Shown in pieces: positions 1 through 9,321 of a stretch of DNA of 23,533 nt (the stretch's first letter is position 1; every line of letters begins with the position of its first letter). Origin of the DNA: Bacteroidota bacterium (GTDB lineage Bacteria > Bacteroidota > Bacteroidia > Cytophagales > Cyclobacteriaceae); contig QGUY01000022.1 in assembly GCA_003242315.1 (NCBI GenBank), positions 1-23,533 on the forward strand, written 5' to 3'. Below the pieces are notes generated by a model. That model worked only from the letters and a program-made list of their open reading frames with translations, did no database searches and was not told where the DNA came from. A program made the translations under genes and the position numbers.

Positions 1-33
1 AATTTTCCCTTGAAGAAGTGTTTTATTCTATAA

Positions 34-606
34 ATGCCTATTGCTTTTATCCCGGTGCCGGGATTTCCTGGAACCACCCTTGGCCTCGTCTTCCATCTTG
101 CCCGTGTCGCAGCCGGAACCCTCTATCACTACTTTCAGGGAAAGGACGAACTCATCCAGGCGCTGTACGCCTACAATAGCGAACGCTTACAGCACGTTAC
201 TACCGAAGCGTTATCATCAGGTGCAACCCGCAGGGAACGTTTCCTTAATACGTGGCATCGCCTGTACGATTTCTACGTACGTAATGAAGCAGTTCTCACC
301 TTCTTTGAGCAGTATCTGAACTCGCCCTACAATTCTGGACAACCCATGGGACAGTTCAGAAGTCCTCTTTTTCGTTTCCTCGAGGAAGGCATTGCCTCAC
401 GTGAAATCAGGTCTATGAAACCCGAACTGCTGTTGATGCTTGTCTATGGTGGCGTAAGCGCAGCTGCAAAACTTAAGCTATCGGGGAAAGTGAAGATCGC
501 CGACTCCGATCTGCGCGACGTGGCTGAGGCGCTGTGGACGGGAATCTCAACAAGCAAGCCCCCAAAAAAGGCACGCGCAAAAAAATCACGCATCAAATCA
601 ACTTGA
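34..606 (+). CDS. TetR/AcrR-family transcriptional regulator, N-terminus apparently incomplete
   Basis: This is probably the local regulator of the RND efflux operon that starts 13 bases downstream. The recognition part of a TetR helix-turn-helix is clear at about residues 11-35 (GTTLGLV..., then VAAGTLYHYFQGKDELI), followed by an all-helical ligand/dimer domain. The usual first helix, about 20 residues before the G-F-x-G-T-T stretch, is not recognisable: residues 1-10 (MPIAFIPVPG) do not look helical, and an in-frame TAA stands directly before the ATG. The start is therefore the only ATG available in this frame, and the gene may be truncated, frameshifted or degraded. The C-terminus ends in a lysine/arginine-rich tail (KKARAKKSR), which could add DNA affinity. 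Family assignment is firm from the HTH; activity is uncertain. Confidence 0.72.
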   Translation: MPIAFIPVPGFPGTTLGLVFHLARVAAGTLYHYFQGKDELIQALYAYNSERLQHVTTEALSSGATRRERFLNTWHRLYDFYVRNEAVLTFFEQYLNSPYNSGQPMGQFRSPLFRFLEEGIASREIRSMKPELLLMLVYGGVSAAAKLKLSGKVKIADSDLRDVAEALWTGISTSKPPKKARAKKSRIKST

Positions 607-619
607 AAATACTAATCCA

Positions 620-1735
620 ATGAACATAGCGATCCGTACAGGACTTCTGTTAACTCTTGGTTTTCTCATTTCGTGTAACGGCAACCAGCCGGCGCAACAG
701 CAGGCAATGGGACCCGCTCCCTTCCCGGTTGTTGAAGTTCCTGTAAGGTCCGTCACGGCTCAGCGGGCCTTTCCAGCTCGACTGCAAGGTATTGTCAGCA
801 GCGAAGTGCGCGCAAAGGTCGCGGGATACATCACGGAAGTGCTTGTCGACGAAGGACAATCGGTGAAGAAGGGCGAGCCGTTGTTCAGATTGGAGACGCA
901 AACCCTCACCCAGGATGCAGGAGCGGCCCGCGCTAACGTGGAAGCCGCACGCGTAGAAGTAAACCGCTTGAAACCACTCGTTGAGAAAGGAATAGTGGGT
1001 CAGGTGCAACTGGAGACTGCGCAGGCGCGACTTGCTCAGGCAGAGGCGGTGTACAAAAGCATTGGCGCCAACATCGACTACGCAACGATCCGCAGCCCCG
1101 TCGACGGTCACGTAGGGGCTATTAACTTTCGTCAGGGTGCGCTCGTCAGTGCCGCGGACCCGCTACCCTTGACAACGGTTGCAAAAACGGAGCGGATATA
1201 CGCGTTCTTTTCGATGAACGAACGCGACTACCTGGATTTCATCAAATCTACACCGGGCAAGACGCTCACGGAAAAGATTGCCAACTTTCCGCCTGTCCAG
1301 CTCAGGTTAGTCAACGACGATATTTACACCGAACCTGGTCGCATTGAAACGGTAACGGGTCAGGTGAATCCATCTACCGGATCGGTAGCGTTCCGCGCTG
1401 TTTTTCCCAACCCTGATCGTCTGCTCGCAGACGGAAGCAGTGGCGTGATTTTGATTCCCAGGACATATGAAAACATGCCCGTCGTTCCCGAGGCAGCAAC
1501 CTTTGAACAGCAGGGTATTACCTATGTCTTCCGCGTTCGCGGTGATACGGCGATTTCAACACCGCTGGAGGTTGCCGACCGCGCTGATAACCTTGTCGTG
1601 GTTTCATCCGGGGTGTCACCCGGCGACAAAATCGTTGCATCCGGTGTAGCCAAATTACGTCATAATACACCGATCCAGCCGCAACCGGTGCCGTTTGACA
1701 GTGTCGCGAAGGAGTTACAAGCTGTGTTTAAATAG
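620..1735 (+). CDS. RND efflux system periplasmic adaptor (membrane fusion) lipoprotein
   Basis: This is the AcrA/MexA-type adaptor that bridges the inner-membrane pump and the outer-membrane channel of a tripartite efflux system. A lipoprotein signal is visible, with the lipobox LISC giving Cys19 as the lipidated residue. A lipoyl/barrel-sandwich half follows at about residues 63-92 (VAGYITEVLVDEGQSVKKGEPL), then a helical hairpin at about 97-145 rich in A/E/V/R, then the second lipoyl half (YATIRSPVDGHVG), a beta-barrel and a membrane-proximal domain ending near residue 360. The length of 371 aa is normal for the family. It lies between the regulator (13-base gap) and the pump (9-base gap), so one transcript is likely. 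The transported substrate cannot be read from the sequence. Confidence 0.93.
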   Translation: MNIAIRTGLLLTLGFLISCNGNQPAQQQAMGPAPFPVVEVPVRSVTAQRAFPARLQGIVSSEVRAKVAGYITEVLVDEGQSVKKGEPLFRLETQTLTQDAGAARANVEAARVEVNRLKPLVEKGIVGQVQLETAQARLAQAEAVYKSIGANIDYATIRSPVDGHVGAINFRQGALVSAADPLPLTTVAKTERIYAFFSMNERDYLDFIKSTPGKTLTEKIANFPPVQLRLVNDDIYTEPGRIETVTGQVNPSTGSVAFRAVFPNPDRLLADGSSGVILIPRTYENMPVVPEAATFEQQGITYVFRVRGDTAISTPLEVADRADNLVVVSSGVSPGDKIVASGVAKLRHNTPIQPQPVPFDSVAKELQAVFK

Positions 1736-1744
1736 GAGCGTTTC

Positions 1745-4700
1745 ATGCTGAAGAAATTCATTGACAGACCGGTCCTATCTACGGTCGTATCTATAATCTT
1801 ACTGATGCTGGGGATTCTGGGCTTGATCAACCTGCCCGTCACGCAGTATCCCGACATAGCACCGCCAACCGTACGGGTGAGTGCGTTCTACCCAGGTGCA
1901 AATGCTGAGACCGTACTGCAAAGTGTGATCATCCCGCTCGAGGAACAGATCAACGGTGTCGAGGGCATGAGTTACATCACCTCTTCGGCCAGTAACAATG
2001 GCGGTGCTACGATCCAGGTTTTTTTCAAGCAAGGGGTTGACCCCGATATTGCTGCGGTAAACGTGCAAAATCGTGTTTCGCGTGCATTGCCGCTGCTGCC
2101 GCGGGAAGTAACGCAGTCGGGTGTCGTCACTCAGAAGCAGCAGACGAGCGCGCTCATGTTCTTCACCGTGTATTCGGATAACCCGAACTACGACGCAACA
2201 TTCATCCAGAACTACCTTAACATAAACGTACTACCCGCGCTGAAACGTATTGATGGTGTTGGCGACGTGAGTGTATTCGGTGCGAAGAACTATGCGATGC
2301 GCATCTGGCTTCGTCCCGAAAAACTTGCTGCTTACGGTTTGATGCCTTCCGATGTTACAGCTGCCATTAACGAACAGAGTCTTGAAGCAGCCGCCGGCTC
2401 GCTGGGGCAAAACAATGCTGAGGCTTTTGAATACGTAATCAAGTATAGCGGCCGATACAATACGGCGGAACAGTACGAGAACATCGTGATCCGCGCGATT
2501 GGAAACGGCCAGTTTCTTCGCTTGAAGGATGTGGCCGATGTCGAACTCGATGCGGAAGGCTACAATGTAATATCCTTTACGAACGGACTGCCGGGCATCA
2601 GTATGGGCGTTTACCAAACGCCGGGTTCGAATGCCCAGGAAATTATTGAAAACATCCACGCTACGCTCAATGCGTTGGATGACGATTTTCCTCCGGGTCT
2701 TCACACCAAAATTAACTTTGACACGAACGAATTCTTAACGGCATCCATCGAGAAGGTGGTGGTGACGCTCGTGGAAGCGTTTGTTCTTGTGTTCATTGTA
2801 GTGTTTATCTTTCTGCAGGATTTTCGATCAACACTCATTCCTGCGATTGCTGTCCCGGTTTCAATCATCGGTACTTTCTTCTTCCTGGGACTGTTCGGAT
2901 ACTCGATCAACCTCTTGACGCTGTTCGCTCTGGTACTTGCGATCGGAATCGTGGTGGACGATGCCATTGTTGTGGTTGAAGCCGTGCACTCCAAGCTGGA
3001 GGCTGGCGCTAAATCCGCGCTCGAGGCAAGCCACTCCGCAATGGAAGAGATCACCGGCGCCATCATATCGATAACCCTGGTGATGGCCGCGGTATTCATT
3101 CCGGTTACGTTCATTACCGGACCTACCGGTGTTTTCTATGAACAATTTGGTGTTACGCTGATCGTAGCCATTGCTATCTCGGCCGTCAACGCTTTGACGT
3201 TAAGCCCGGCGCTCAGCGCTTTGTTCCTCAAACCTCCCCATGAGAATGGTGTGCGTAAAGGTTTCATGAAGCGGTTCTTCGAGGCTTTTAATCGAGGTTT
3301 CCAGGCGACAACGCAACGCTATGTGCACAGTCTTCGCTTTCTCTACCGTCACAAGTGGATAACACCGCTGTTTCTCATTCTCGCGGTTGTGGGTATATAC
3401 TGGGCTTCGACGACTACCCCCACGGGTTTTGTTCCGAACGAGGATCGTGGGATCATCTTTACGAACGTAGAGCTGCCGGTTGGTGCTTCGCTCGATCGTA
3501 CGGTACAGGTAATGCAGGAGTTACAGCGCCGACTGAACGAAATACCCGGCGTCGAAGGTGCGTCGCTTGTAAGCGGGTCCAACTTCTTCTCCGGTGCAGG
3601 AAGCAATCACGGTCTCGGATTCATCAAGCTCGCTCCCTGGAGTGAACGAAAAGATCCTTCAATGTCCGCGGATGCCATCATGGCCAGGATGTTTCAGGTT
3701 GCCGCAAGCATTACCGACGCGAATGTATTGTTTTTTGCACCACCCAGCGTGCCGGGCTTCGGCGTTTCGGCGGGATTTGAGGTGCAGGTACTGGACCGAC
3801 TTGGAGGAAGCTTCTCCGAACTCGACCAGGTAACCCAGGAGTTCATTGGCCAGCTTATGCAACGCCCTGAGGTACAGTATGCACAGAGTGCGTTCCGCAC
3901 AAACTATCCTCAGTACGAAATCGACCTTGATGTTCCGAGGGCAAAGGAGGCAGGCGTTTCCATCAGCTCGATCTTCGGGACACTGCAGGGATACATCGGT
4001 GGAATTTATGCGGCCGACTTCGCGCGCTTTGGAAAGCAGTACCGCGTTTACGTGCAGGCGCTGCCGCAGGATCGTGCGACGACCGAGAGTCTCAACTCCT
4101 TGTTCGTTCGCAATGCTAACGGACAAATGGCTCCGATTACGGAATTTGTTCAGCTGCGTCGTGTGTATGGTCCCCAGGCAGTGACTCGATTCAACCTGTA
4201 CAATTCTGCCACCGTTAATGGTGCGGCTGCCCCCGGCTTTTCTTCCGGTGACGCGATCCGCGCCGTTCAGGAAGTAGCAAGCACTGCACTTCCGGCAAAT
4301 TATACGGTCGACTTCTCCGGTCTAACTCGCGAAGAAATCGCTGCAGGACGACAAACCCTGTTTATCATACTCCTCAGCGTTGCCTTTGTGTACTTTATTC
4401 TTGCCGGACAATACGAAAGCTACCTGATCCCATTTGCAGTGTTGTTCTCGCTGCCGGTTGGTGTCATGGGTGCTTATGTATCGACAAAGCTGGCTGGCCT
4501 TGAGGTCAATGTATATTTTCAGATCGCACTGGTGATGCTCATTGGCTTGTTGGCGAAGAACGCAATCCTAATCGTTGAGTTCGGCATACAGCGCAGACGT
4601 GCAGGCTATCCGATAGTGGAGGCCGCGTTCGAAGGGGCACGCGTGCGCCTACGGCCAATTCTCATGACGTCGTTTGCCTTTATCATAGGGCTTCTTCCAC

Positions 4701-4876
4701 TCGTGCTGGCGGGTGGCATTGGCGCTAAAGGAAATAACTCAATAGGAACGGGAGCTGTTGGCGGTCTTTTGGTCGGTACCGTGTTGGGCGTCTTTGTGAT
4801 TCCTATCCTCTACATCGTATTCCAGTGGTTACATGAAAAAGTGAGTCGCAAGCCTGTCCCGCATCCTAATTCGTGA
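1745..4876 (+). CDS. RND-family multidrug efflux permease, AcrB-like (HAE1)
   Basis: This is a proton-driven inner-membrane antiporter that takes drugs or other amphiphiles from the periplasm and outer leaflet. At 1043 aa it is close to AcrB (about 1049). The start MLKKFIDRPVLSTVVSIILL is the classic first membrane helix. The proton-relay residues are intact: the TM4 pair Asp405-Asp406 (GIVVDDAIVVVE) and TM10 Lys938 (GLLAKNAILIVEF). The repeated topology is visible, with porter/docking loops at about 30-330 and 560-860. A clear AGGAG at 1734-1738 overlaps the stop of the adaptor gene and sits 6 bases before this ATG, which fixes the start and suggests translational coupling. No damage is seen, and the pump looks functional. 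Confidence 0.96.
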   Translation: MLKKFIDRPVLSTVVSIILLMLGILGLINLPVTQYPDIAPPTVRVSAFYPGANAETVLQSVIIPLEEQINGVEGMSYITSSASNNGGATIQVFFKQGVDPDIAAVNVQNRVSRALPLLPREVTQSGVVTQKQQTSALMFFTVYSDNPNYDATFIQNYLNINVLPALKRIDGVGDVSVFGAKNYAMRIWLRPEKLAAYGLMPSDVTAAINEQSLEAAAGSLGQNNAEAFEYVIKYSGRYNTAEQYENIVIRAIGNGQFLRLKDVADVELDAEGYNVISFTNGLPGISMGVYQTPGSNAQEIIENIHATLNALDDDFPPGLHTKINFDTNEFLTASIEKVVVTLVEAFVLVFIVVFIFLQDFRSTLIPAIAVPVSIIGTFFFLGLFGYSINLLTLFALVLAIGIVVDDAIVVVEAVHSKLEAGAKSALEASHSAMEEITGAIISITLVMAAVFIPVTFITGPTGVFYEQFGVTLIVAIAISAVNALTLSPALSALFLKPPHENGVRKGFMKRFFEAFNRGFQATTQRYVHSLRFLYRHKWITPLFLILAVVGIYWASTTTPTGFVPNEDRGIIFTNVELPVGASLDRTVQVMQELQRRLNEIPGVEGASLVSGSNFFSGAGSNHGLGFIKLAPWSERKDPSMSADAIMARMFQVAASITDANVLFFAPPSVPGFGVSAGFEVQVLDRLGGSFSELDQVTQEFIGQLMQRPEVQYAQSAFRTNYPQYEIDLDVPRAKEAGVSISSIFGTLQGYIGGIYAADFARFGKQYRVYVQALPQDRATTESLNSLFVRNANGQMAPITEFVQLRRVYGPQAVTRFNLYNSATVNGAAAPGFSSGDAIRAVQEVASTALPANYTVDFSGLTREEIAAGRQTLFIILLSVAFVYFILAGQYESYLIPFAVLFSLPVGVMGAYVSTKLAGLEVNVYFQIALVMLIGLLAKNAILIVEFGIQRRRAGYPIVEAAFEGARVRLRPILMTSFAFIIGLLPLVLAGGIGAKGNNSIGTGAVGGLLVGTVLGVFVIPILYIVFQWLHEKVSRKPVPHPNS

Positions 4877-4881
4877 TAACA

Positions 4882-6279
4882 ATGAAGATTCGTATTCTAT
4901 ATATTTCTCTGCTTGTTACTGCGTCTTTCGTTCTGCAGTCCTGTTTTGTAGCGAAGAACTACACACGCCCGGAAGTGGTAGACGAAGCGCACTTTCGTAC
5001 CGATTCGCTGGAGCGGGACAGTACAACGATAGCTTCCGTGTCCTGGCGTGAAATGTTCACGGATCCTTATCTCGTCCGCTACATTGAAAGAGCCCTTGCG
5101 AACAACATCGACATTCGCGTAGCGTTACAGCAAATTGTGGTAGCCCGCGCCTATTATAACCAGGGCAAACAAGGCCAGCTACCGACGCTGAACGTTACCG
5201 GCAGAATGAACTACCAGGAACTGGCCCGGAACAGTCAGTTCGGGGAATTCTTTGATGGAGCGATTACACAATATGAACTGAGCGGCACTTTGTCGTGGGA
5301 GGCAGACATCTGGGGTAAGATCAGAAGCCAGCGGCGCGCCTTTGAGGCAAGCTACCTTCAATCAGTGGCGGCGCATCAGGCAGTCAAAACAGAGTTAATC
5401 GCGAACGTGGCTGGTCTGTACTTCCAGTTGCTTGCCCTCGATGAGCAGGTAAGGATAACACAAGAGACTATTGCCACGCGCGAAAGCAGCCTTGAAACAA
5501 CGCGAGCGCTTAAGGATGCCGGTCAGGTTACAGAGGTGGCCGTAAAGCAAACGGAGGCGCAGTTGTATTCGGCGCGAGCGCTGCTGGTTGACCTCCAACT
5601 CAATATTAAGTTGCTTGAAAACACGATGTCGATCTTGTTGGGCGAGGCGCCGCATGCGATCGAACGTGGTACGCTTGCGGACATCACGTTCAATCAGGGA
5701 CTTAGCGCAGGATTTCCTGTCCAACTGCTCGCAAATCGGCCCGATGTACGTGCAGCAGAGTTTGGGTTAATGAATGCTTTCGAACTTACCAACGTTGCTC
5801 GCAGCAATTTCTACCCGTCCCTCAGTATCACGGCAACTGGTGGACTGCAAAGTCTTGAGTTCGATCAACTCGTCAGCGCGAACTCGTTATTCGCGAATAT
5901 CATAGGCTCTTTGGCTCAACCCGTGATCAATGGCAGAAGAATACGCACGCAGTACGAGGTTGCGCAGGCACAGCAGGAACAGGCATATCTCAACTTTCGT
6001 CGGGCCGTTCTGACGGCAAGTCGTGAGGTTTCGGATGCGCTATACCGGTATGATGCCGCGGGAGAGAAGATTACGGCAAAGTCGCAGGAATACGAATCTT
6101 ACAACCTGGCCACTACCTATTCAGAAGAGCTACTCAACAACGGTCTGGCAAGCTACCTCGAAGTGCTCACGGCACGGCAAAACGCTTTGAATTCTCAGCT
6201 CGATCTCGTCAATGCGCGTCTCGATCGATTGAGTGCCGTCGTGTCGCTGTACAGAGCTCTGGGAGGCGGCTGGCGATAA
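4882..6279 (+). CDS. TolC/NodT-family outer-membrane efflux lipoprotein
   Basis: This is the outer-membrane channel of the tripartite pump encoded just upstream. The N-terminus MKIRILYISLLVTASFVLQSC is a lipoprotein signal with Cys21 as the acylation site, as in NodT/OprM-type factors. Two similar halves follow, each with long helices rich in A/Q/E (for example near residues 150-240 and 355-460) and short beta-strand segments, the usual outer-membrane efflux protein repeat. The typical C-terminal LGGGW appears at the end. I chose ATG at 4882. A GTG at 4873 would add MIT and overlap the pump stop (GTGA), so coupling by overlap is possible. Length 465 aa, normal for the family. Confidence 0.93.
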   Translation: MKIRILYISLLVTASFVLQSCFVAKNYTRPEVVDEAHFRTDSLERDSTTIASVSWREMFTDPYLVRYIERALANNIDIRVALQQIVVARAYYNQGKQGQLPTLNVTGRMNYQELARNSQFGEFFDGAITQYELSGTLSWEADIWGKIRSQRRAFEASYLQSVAAHQAVKTELIANVAGLYFQLLALDEQVRITQETIATRESSLETTRALKDAGQVTEVAVKQTEAQLYSARALLVDLQLNIKLLENTMSILLGEAPHAIERGTLADITFNQGLSAGFPVQLLANRPDVRAAEFGLMNAFELTNVARSNFYPSLSITATGGLQSLEFDQLVSANSLFANIIGSLAQPVINGRRIRTQYEVAQAQQEQAYLNFRRAVLTASREVSDALYRYDAAGEKITAKSQEYESYNLATTYSEELLNNGLASYLEVLTARQNALNSQLDLVNARLDRLSAVVSLYRALGGGWR

Positions 6280-6331
6280 CGCACGCCGACGAACCGGACC
6301 ACCGTTTCAGCTGTTTATCTGATGCGGGCAA

Positions 6332-6357
6332 TAGCTAAAATTCCATACCTTTAGCTA
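6332..6357. repeat. Perfect 8-bp inverted repeat between efflux operon and acnA
   Basis: TAGCTAAA at 6332-6339 and TTTAGCTA at 6350-6357 are exact reverse complements around a 10-base spacer. It lies 53 bases after the efflux operon. There is no T-tract after it, so a classical intrinsic terminator is unlikely. An operator or a weak hairpin at the transcript end are both possible. Confidence 0.4.
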
Positions 6358-6369
6358 ACCCAGCGATCC

Positions 6370-6390
6370 GACGTTCTGCCGGACGTTCTG
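6370..6390. repeat. 9-bp direct repeat upstream of acnA
   Basis: GACGTTCTG occurs at 6370-6378 and again at 6382-6390, a 12-base period, about 40 bases before the acnA start. The two copies lie roughly one helical turn apart, which would suit a tandem protein-binding site. Nothing else supports this, so function is a guess. Confidence 0.3.
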
Positions 6391-6430
6391 TGGATTTATT
6401 TTCCCTAAGTGTGCTTACAATTGTGACATT

Positions 6431-9181
6431 ATGAATAACGATATCCTCAACGTAAGGCGGGAGCTAACGCTATCCGGAAAAAAGGTTTCATACTACAGTT
6501 TGCGCGCGTTGCAGGAGGCGGGCTTTGCAATTGAAAAGCTTCCTTTTTGCATGCGCGTGCTGGCCGAGAATGTCATTCGCAACTACGATGGCTATGTGAT
6601 TACGCGCAATCACATTGACACCGTGCTGGGATGGAAGCCAAAGCCGGCCGACAAGGAGATTCCCTTCATGCCTGCTCGCGTACTCATGCAGGACTTTACC
6701 GGTGTGCCGGCAATTGTCGACATCGCTTCACTTCGCGCAGAAATGGTTCGAAAAGGAAAAGACCCTGCCCGAATCAACCCGCTGATTCCTGTGGACCTGA
6801 TTATCGATCATTCGGTTCAGGTCGATTACTTTGGAAGTAAGGATGCCTATGTGAGAAACGTAGAACGCGAGTATGAGCGCAATAGCGAACGCTATCGTTT
6901 TCTGAAATGGGCTCAGACAGCATTCGATAACTTCTCGGTAGTACCACCTGGAATGGGAATCTGTCACCAGGTGAACCTGGAGTACCTTTCCCAATGTGTG
7001 ATTGAGCGTGATGGCGTAGCATTTCCCGATTCGCTTGTCGGAACGGATTCACACACGCCCATGGTGAATGGCCTTGGCATTGTTGCATACGGGGTAGGAG
7101 GGATTGAGGCTGAAGCCGCATTGCTGGGGCAGCCGCAGTTTTTCGCATTGCCGGAAGTTATCGGACTGAAGTTAACAGGCAAGCTGCCGATTGGAAGTAC
7201 CGCTACTGACCTGGTACTGACAATTACGGAACTTCTGCGGCGAACAAAGGTCGTGGGAAAATTTGTGGAGGTTTTTGGAGATGGCTTGAAGTCGCTCAGC
7301 GTTCCTGACCGCGCAACGATAGGAAACATGTCTCCCGAATTTGGGTGTACGATCACTTACTTCCCCATCGATGAAAAAACACTGCAGTATCTGGAGAAAA
7401 CGAACCGGCCCGCGGAGTTGATCGATCGTGTGGAACGCTATACACGCGAGAATTTGCTGTGGCGTGAGAACGAAGACGCTATTGAGTATAGCCAGGTGGT
7501 GGAACTGGACCTTGCAACCGTTAAACCTACGATCGCAGGTCCAAGCCGCCCGCAGGACAAAATACTTCTGAGCGAATCAAAGGAACGTATCAAGGCCATC
7601 CTGGAAGACCGTTATTCGCGGCAGTATGTTGAGCATGCCGACCGGCCGCTCAACCGATGGGCAAATGAAGGGGGAAACGTTGAGCCCGCGGAGGTTGCCG
7701 TGAAAACGCATACCCGCATGCGGACCGTCAGCGTAACGATGGACGGACAAACATTCGACCTGAGTGATGGTGATGTAGTCATCGCTGCAATTACCAGTTG
7801 TACCAATACGTCCAATCCTGATGTTATGATCGGCGCGGGTCTGTTGGCTCAAAAGGCCGTGGAAAAAGGTCTTGATGTTAAACCCTGGGTCAAGACCAGC
7901 CTCGCGCCGGGATCAAAGGTCGTTACTGATTATCTGACTGAAGCAGGCCTGCTGCAAGCTTTAGAGAAGCTGAGATTTAATGTAGTCGGCTATGGATGTA
8001 CATCATGTATTGGAAACTCGGGACCATTACCAGATGAGATCGCAAAGGCTGTCGTCGATAACGACCTGATTGTTGCCGCCGCGCTTTCAAGCAATAGAAA
8101 CTTTGAAGCACGCATTCACCCGCAGGTGAAGATGAATTTCCTCATGTCGCCTCTCCTCGTGGTTGCTCATGCGCTCGCGGGAAGAATGGACATCGACATG
8201 GCGCGTGAACCACTCGGCATCGGAAAGGATGGAAACCCGGTTTTCCTTAAGGACATATGGCCCTCTGAAAGGGAAATACAGAATGCCGTAGATCAGGTTG
8301 TGCGGAAAGAATACTTCAGCAAGAACTACGGTGAAATTTTCGAAGGCAATGAACACTGGCGCAATCTTCAGGCGCCTGCTGACAAAGCTTACAAGTGGGA
8401 CGAGAAATCCACGTATGTTAAAGAGGCTCCCTTCTTTATCAATATCAGCAAGACGCCTCCACCAATTGCTCCCATCCGCGATGCCCGCGTGCTGTTGATG
8501 TTAGGCGACTCTATCACGACTGACCACATATCACCAGCTGGGTCGTTTAGTCCGAATTCACCCGCAGGACAATATCTTCTTGAGCGCGGCGTAAAACCGC
8601 ACGACTTTAACTCATACGGTTCACGACGCGGAAACGATGAAGTGATGGTGCGTGGAACTTTTGCCAACGTGCGCATCAGGAACAAGCTGGCTACAAAAGA
8701 AGGCGGCTTCACAACGTGTTTCCTCAATAATAAGGAGATGACCGTGTACGAGGCGGCGATGGAGTACAAAAATGCAGGTGTCCCATTGCTCGTACTGGCG
8801 GGTAAAGAGTATGGAAGCGGATCATCCCGCGACTGGGCGGCAAAGGGCACATATCTCCTTGGCATCAGGGCGGTACTTGCCGAGAGTTTCGAACGCATAC
8901 ACAGGAGCAACCTCGTCGGTATGGGTGTACTTCCGCTGCAGTACAGGGCCGGTGAAAACGCGGAGACGTTCGGCCTTGATGGAACTGAAACGTACCGCCT
9001 CGAGGGATTGGATGACAATATCAAGCCCGGACAGGAACTGACGCTTGAAGCCATTCATCCCAATGGAACAAAGAAAGTGTTGAAAGTCATTAGCCGACTA
9101 GACAGCATTATCGAGATAGATTACTACCGGCATGGCGGCATCCTCCAGTACATGCTTCGGCGGTTCCTCAACGAGGCCTAG
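6431..9181 (+). CDS. acnA: Aconitate hydratase A
   Basis: This enzyme interconverts citrate and isocitrate through cis-aconitate in the cytoplasmic TCA cycle, using a [4Fe-4S] cluster. The 916-aa protein has the AcnA/IRP layout: domains 1-3 in the first two thirds, then a linker and the swivel domain 4 (near residues 680-870, with the GDSITTDHISPAG and YGSGSSRDWAAKG motifs). The cluster ligands are present as Cys457 (TSCTNTS), Cys523 and Cys526 (GYGCTSCIGNSGP), with the same 66 and 3 residue spacing as in IRP1. The substrate-binding stretch GTDSHTPMVNGLGIVAYGVGGIEAE is intact. The gene stands alone, 151 bases after the efflux operon and 140 bases before the next gene. No iron-responsive element or clear promoter was identified. 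AcnB is excluded by domain order. Confidence 0.96.
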   Translation: MNNDILNVRRELTLSGKKVSYYSLRALQEAGFAIEKLPFCMRVLAENVIRNYDGYVITRNHIDTVLGWKPKPADKEIPFMPARVLMQDFTGVPAIVDIASLRAEMVRKGKDPARINPLIPVDLIIDHSVQVDYFGSKDAYVRNVEREYERNSERYRFLKWAQTAFDNFSVVPPGMGICHQVNLEYLSQCVIERDGVAFPDSLVGTDSHTPMVNGLGIVAYGVGGIEAEAALLGQPQFFALPEVIGLKLTGKLPIGSTATDLVLTITELLRRTKVVGKFVEVFGDGLKSLSVPDRATIGNMSPEFGCTITYFPIDEKTLQYLEKTNRPAELIDRVERYTRENLLWRENEDAIEYSQVVELDLATVKPTIAGPSRPQDKILLSESKERIKAILEDRYSRQYVEHADRPLNRWANEGGNVEPAEVAVKTHTRMRTVSVTMDGQTFDLSDGDVVIAAITSCTNTSNPDVMIGAGLLAQKAVEKGLDVKPWVKTSLAPGSKVVTDYLTEAGLLQALEKLRFNVVGYGCTSCIGNSGPLPDEIAKAVVDNDLIVAAALSSNRNFEARIHPQVKMNFLMSPLLVVAHALAGRMDIDMAREPLGIGKDGNPVFLKDIWPSEREIQNAVDQVVRKEYFSKNYGEIFEGNEHWRNLQAPADKAYKWDEKSTYVKEAPFFINISKTPPPIAPIRDARVLLMLGDSITTDHISPAGSFSPNSPAGQYLLERGVKPHDFNSYGSRRGNDEVMVRGTFANVRIRNKLATKEGGFTTCFLNNKEMTVYEAAMEYKNAGVPLLVLAGKEYGSGSSRDWAAKGTYLLGIRAVLAESFERIHRSNLVGMGVLPLQYRAGENAETFGLDGTETYRLEGLDDNIKPGQELTLEAIHPNGTKKVLKVISRLDSIIEIDYYRHGGILQYMLRRFLNEA

Positions 9182-9205
9182 GCGCGTATCGGCGATTGTA
9201 GGAGC

Positions 9206-9249
9206 GAACACAACGGCTATGCGGACGGTCCCCGGGCCGGCGTTTGTTC
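9206..9249 (+). terminator. Possible hairpin at the end of acnA (weak)
   Basis: GAACA (9206-9210) and AACG (9212-9215) can pair with CGTT (9241-9244) and TGTTC (9245-9249), with one bulged base, around a GC-rich interior. No T-run follows, so if it terminates acnA transcription it is not a standard intrinsic terminator. Seen directly in the sequence; the role is inferred. Confidence 0.25.
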
Positions 9250-9261
9250 TATCGCGCGATA
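9250..9261. repeat. Perfect 12-bp palindrome TATCGCGCGATA
   Basis: The twelve bases are self-complementary. The site lies 69 bases after acnA and 60 bases before the response regulator gene, a suitable place for a dimeric regulator to bind. No matching second copy was noticed in the window. Confidence 0.4.
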
Positions 9262-9321
9262 ATGATTACATTGGTGATGGCTGATTGCCAGACCATTTTT
9301 TACCCATTGAGTTGAGCGCCA

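Noticed and set aside
8389..9054. Long reverse-strand open frame (221 codons) inside acnA
   Set aside because: It lies wholly within the aconitase gene, its translation is rich in S, P and R with no recognisable domain, and the + strand frame carries all conserved motifs.
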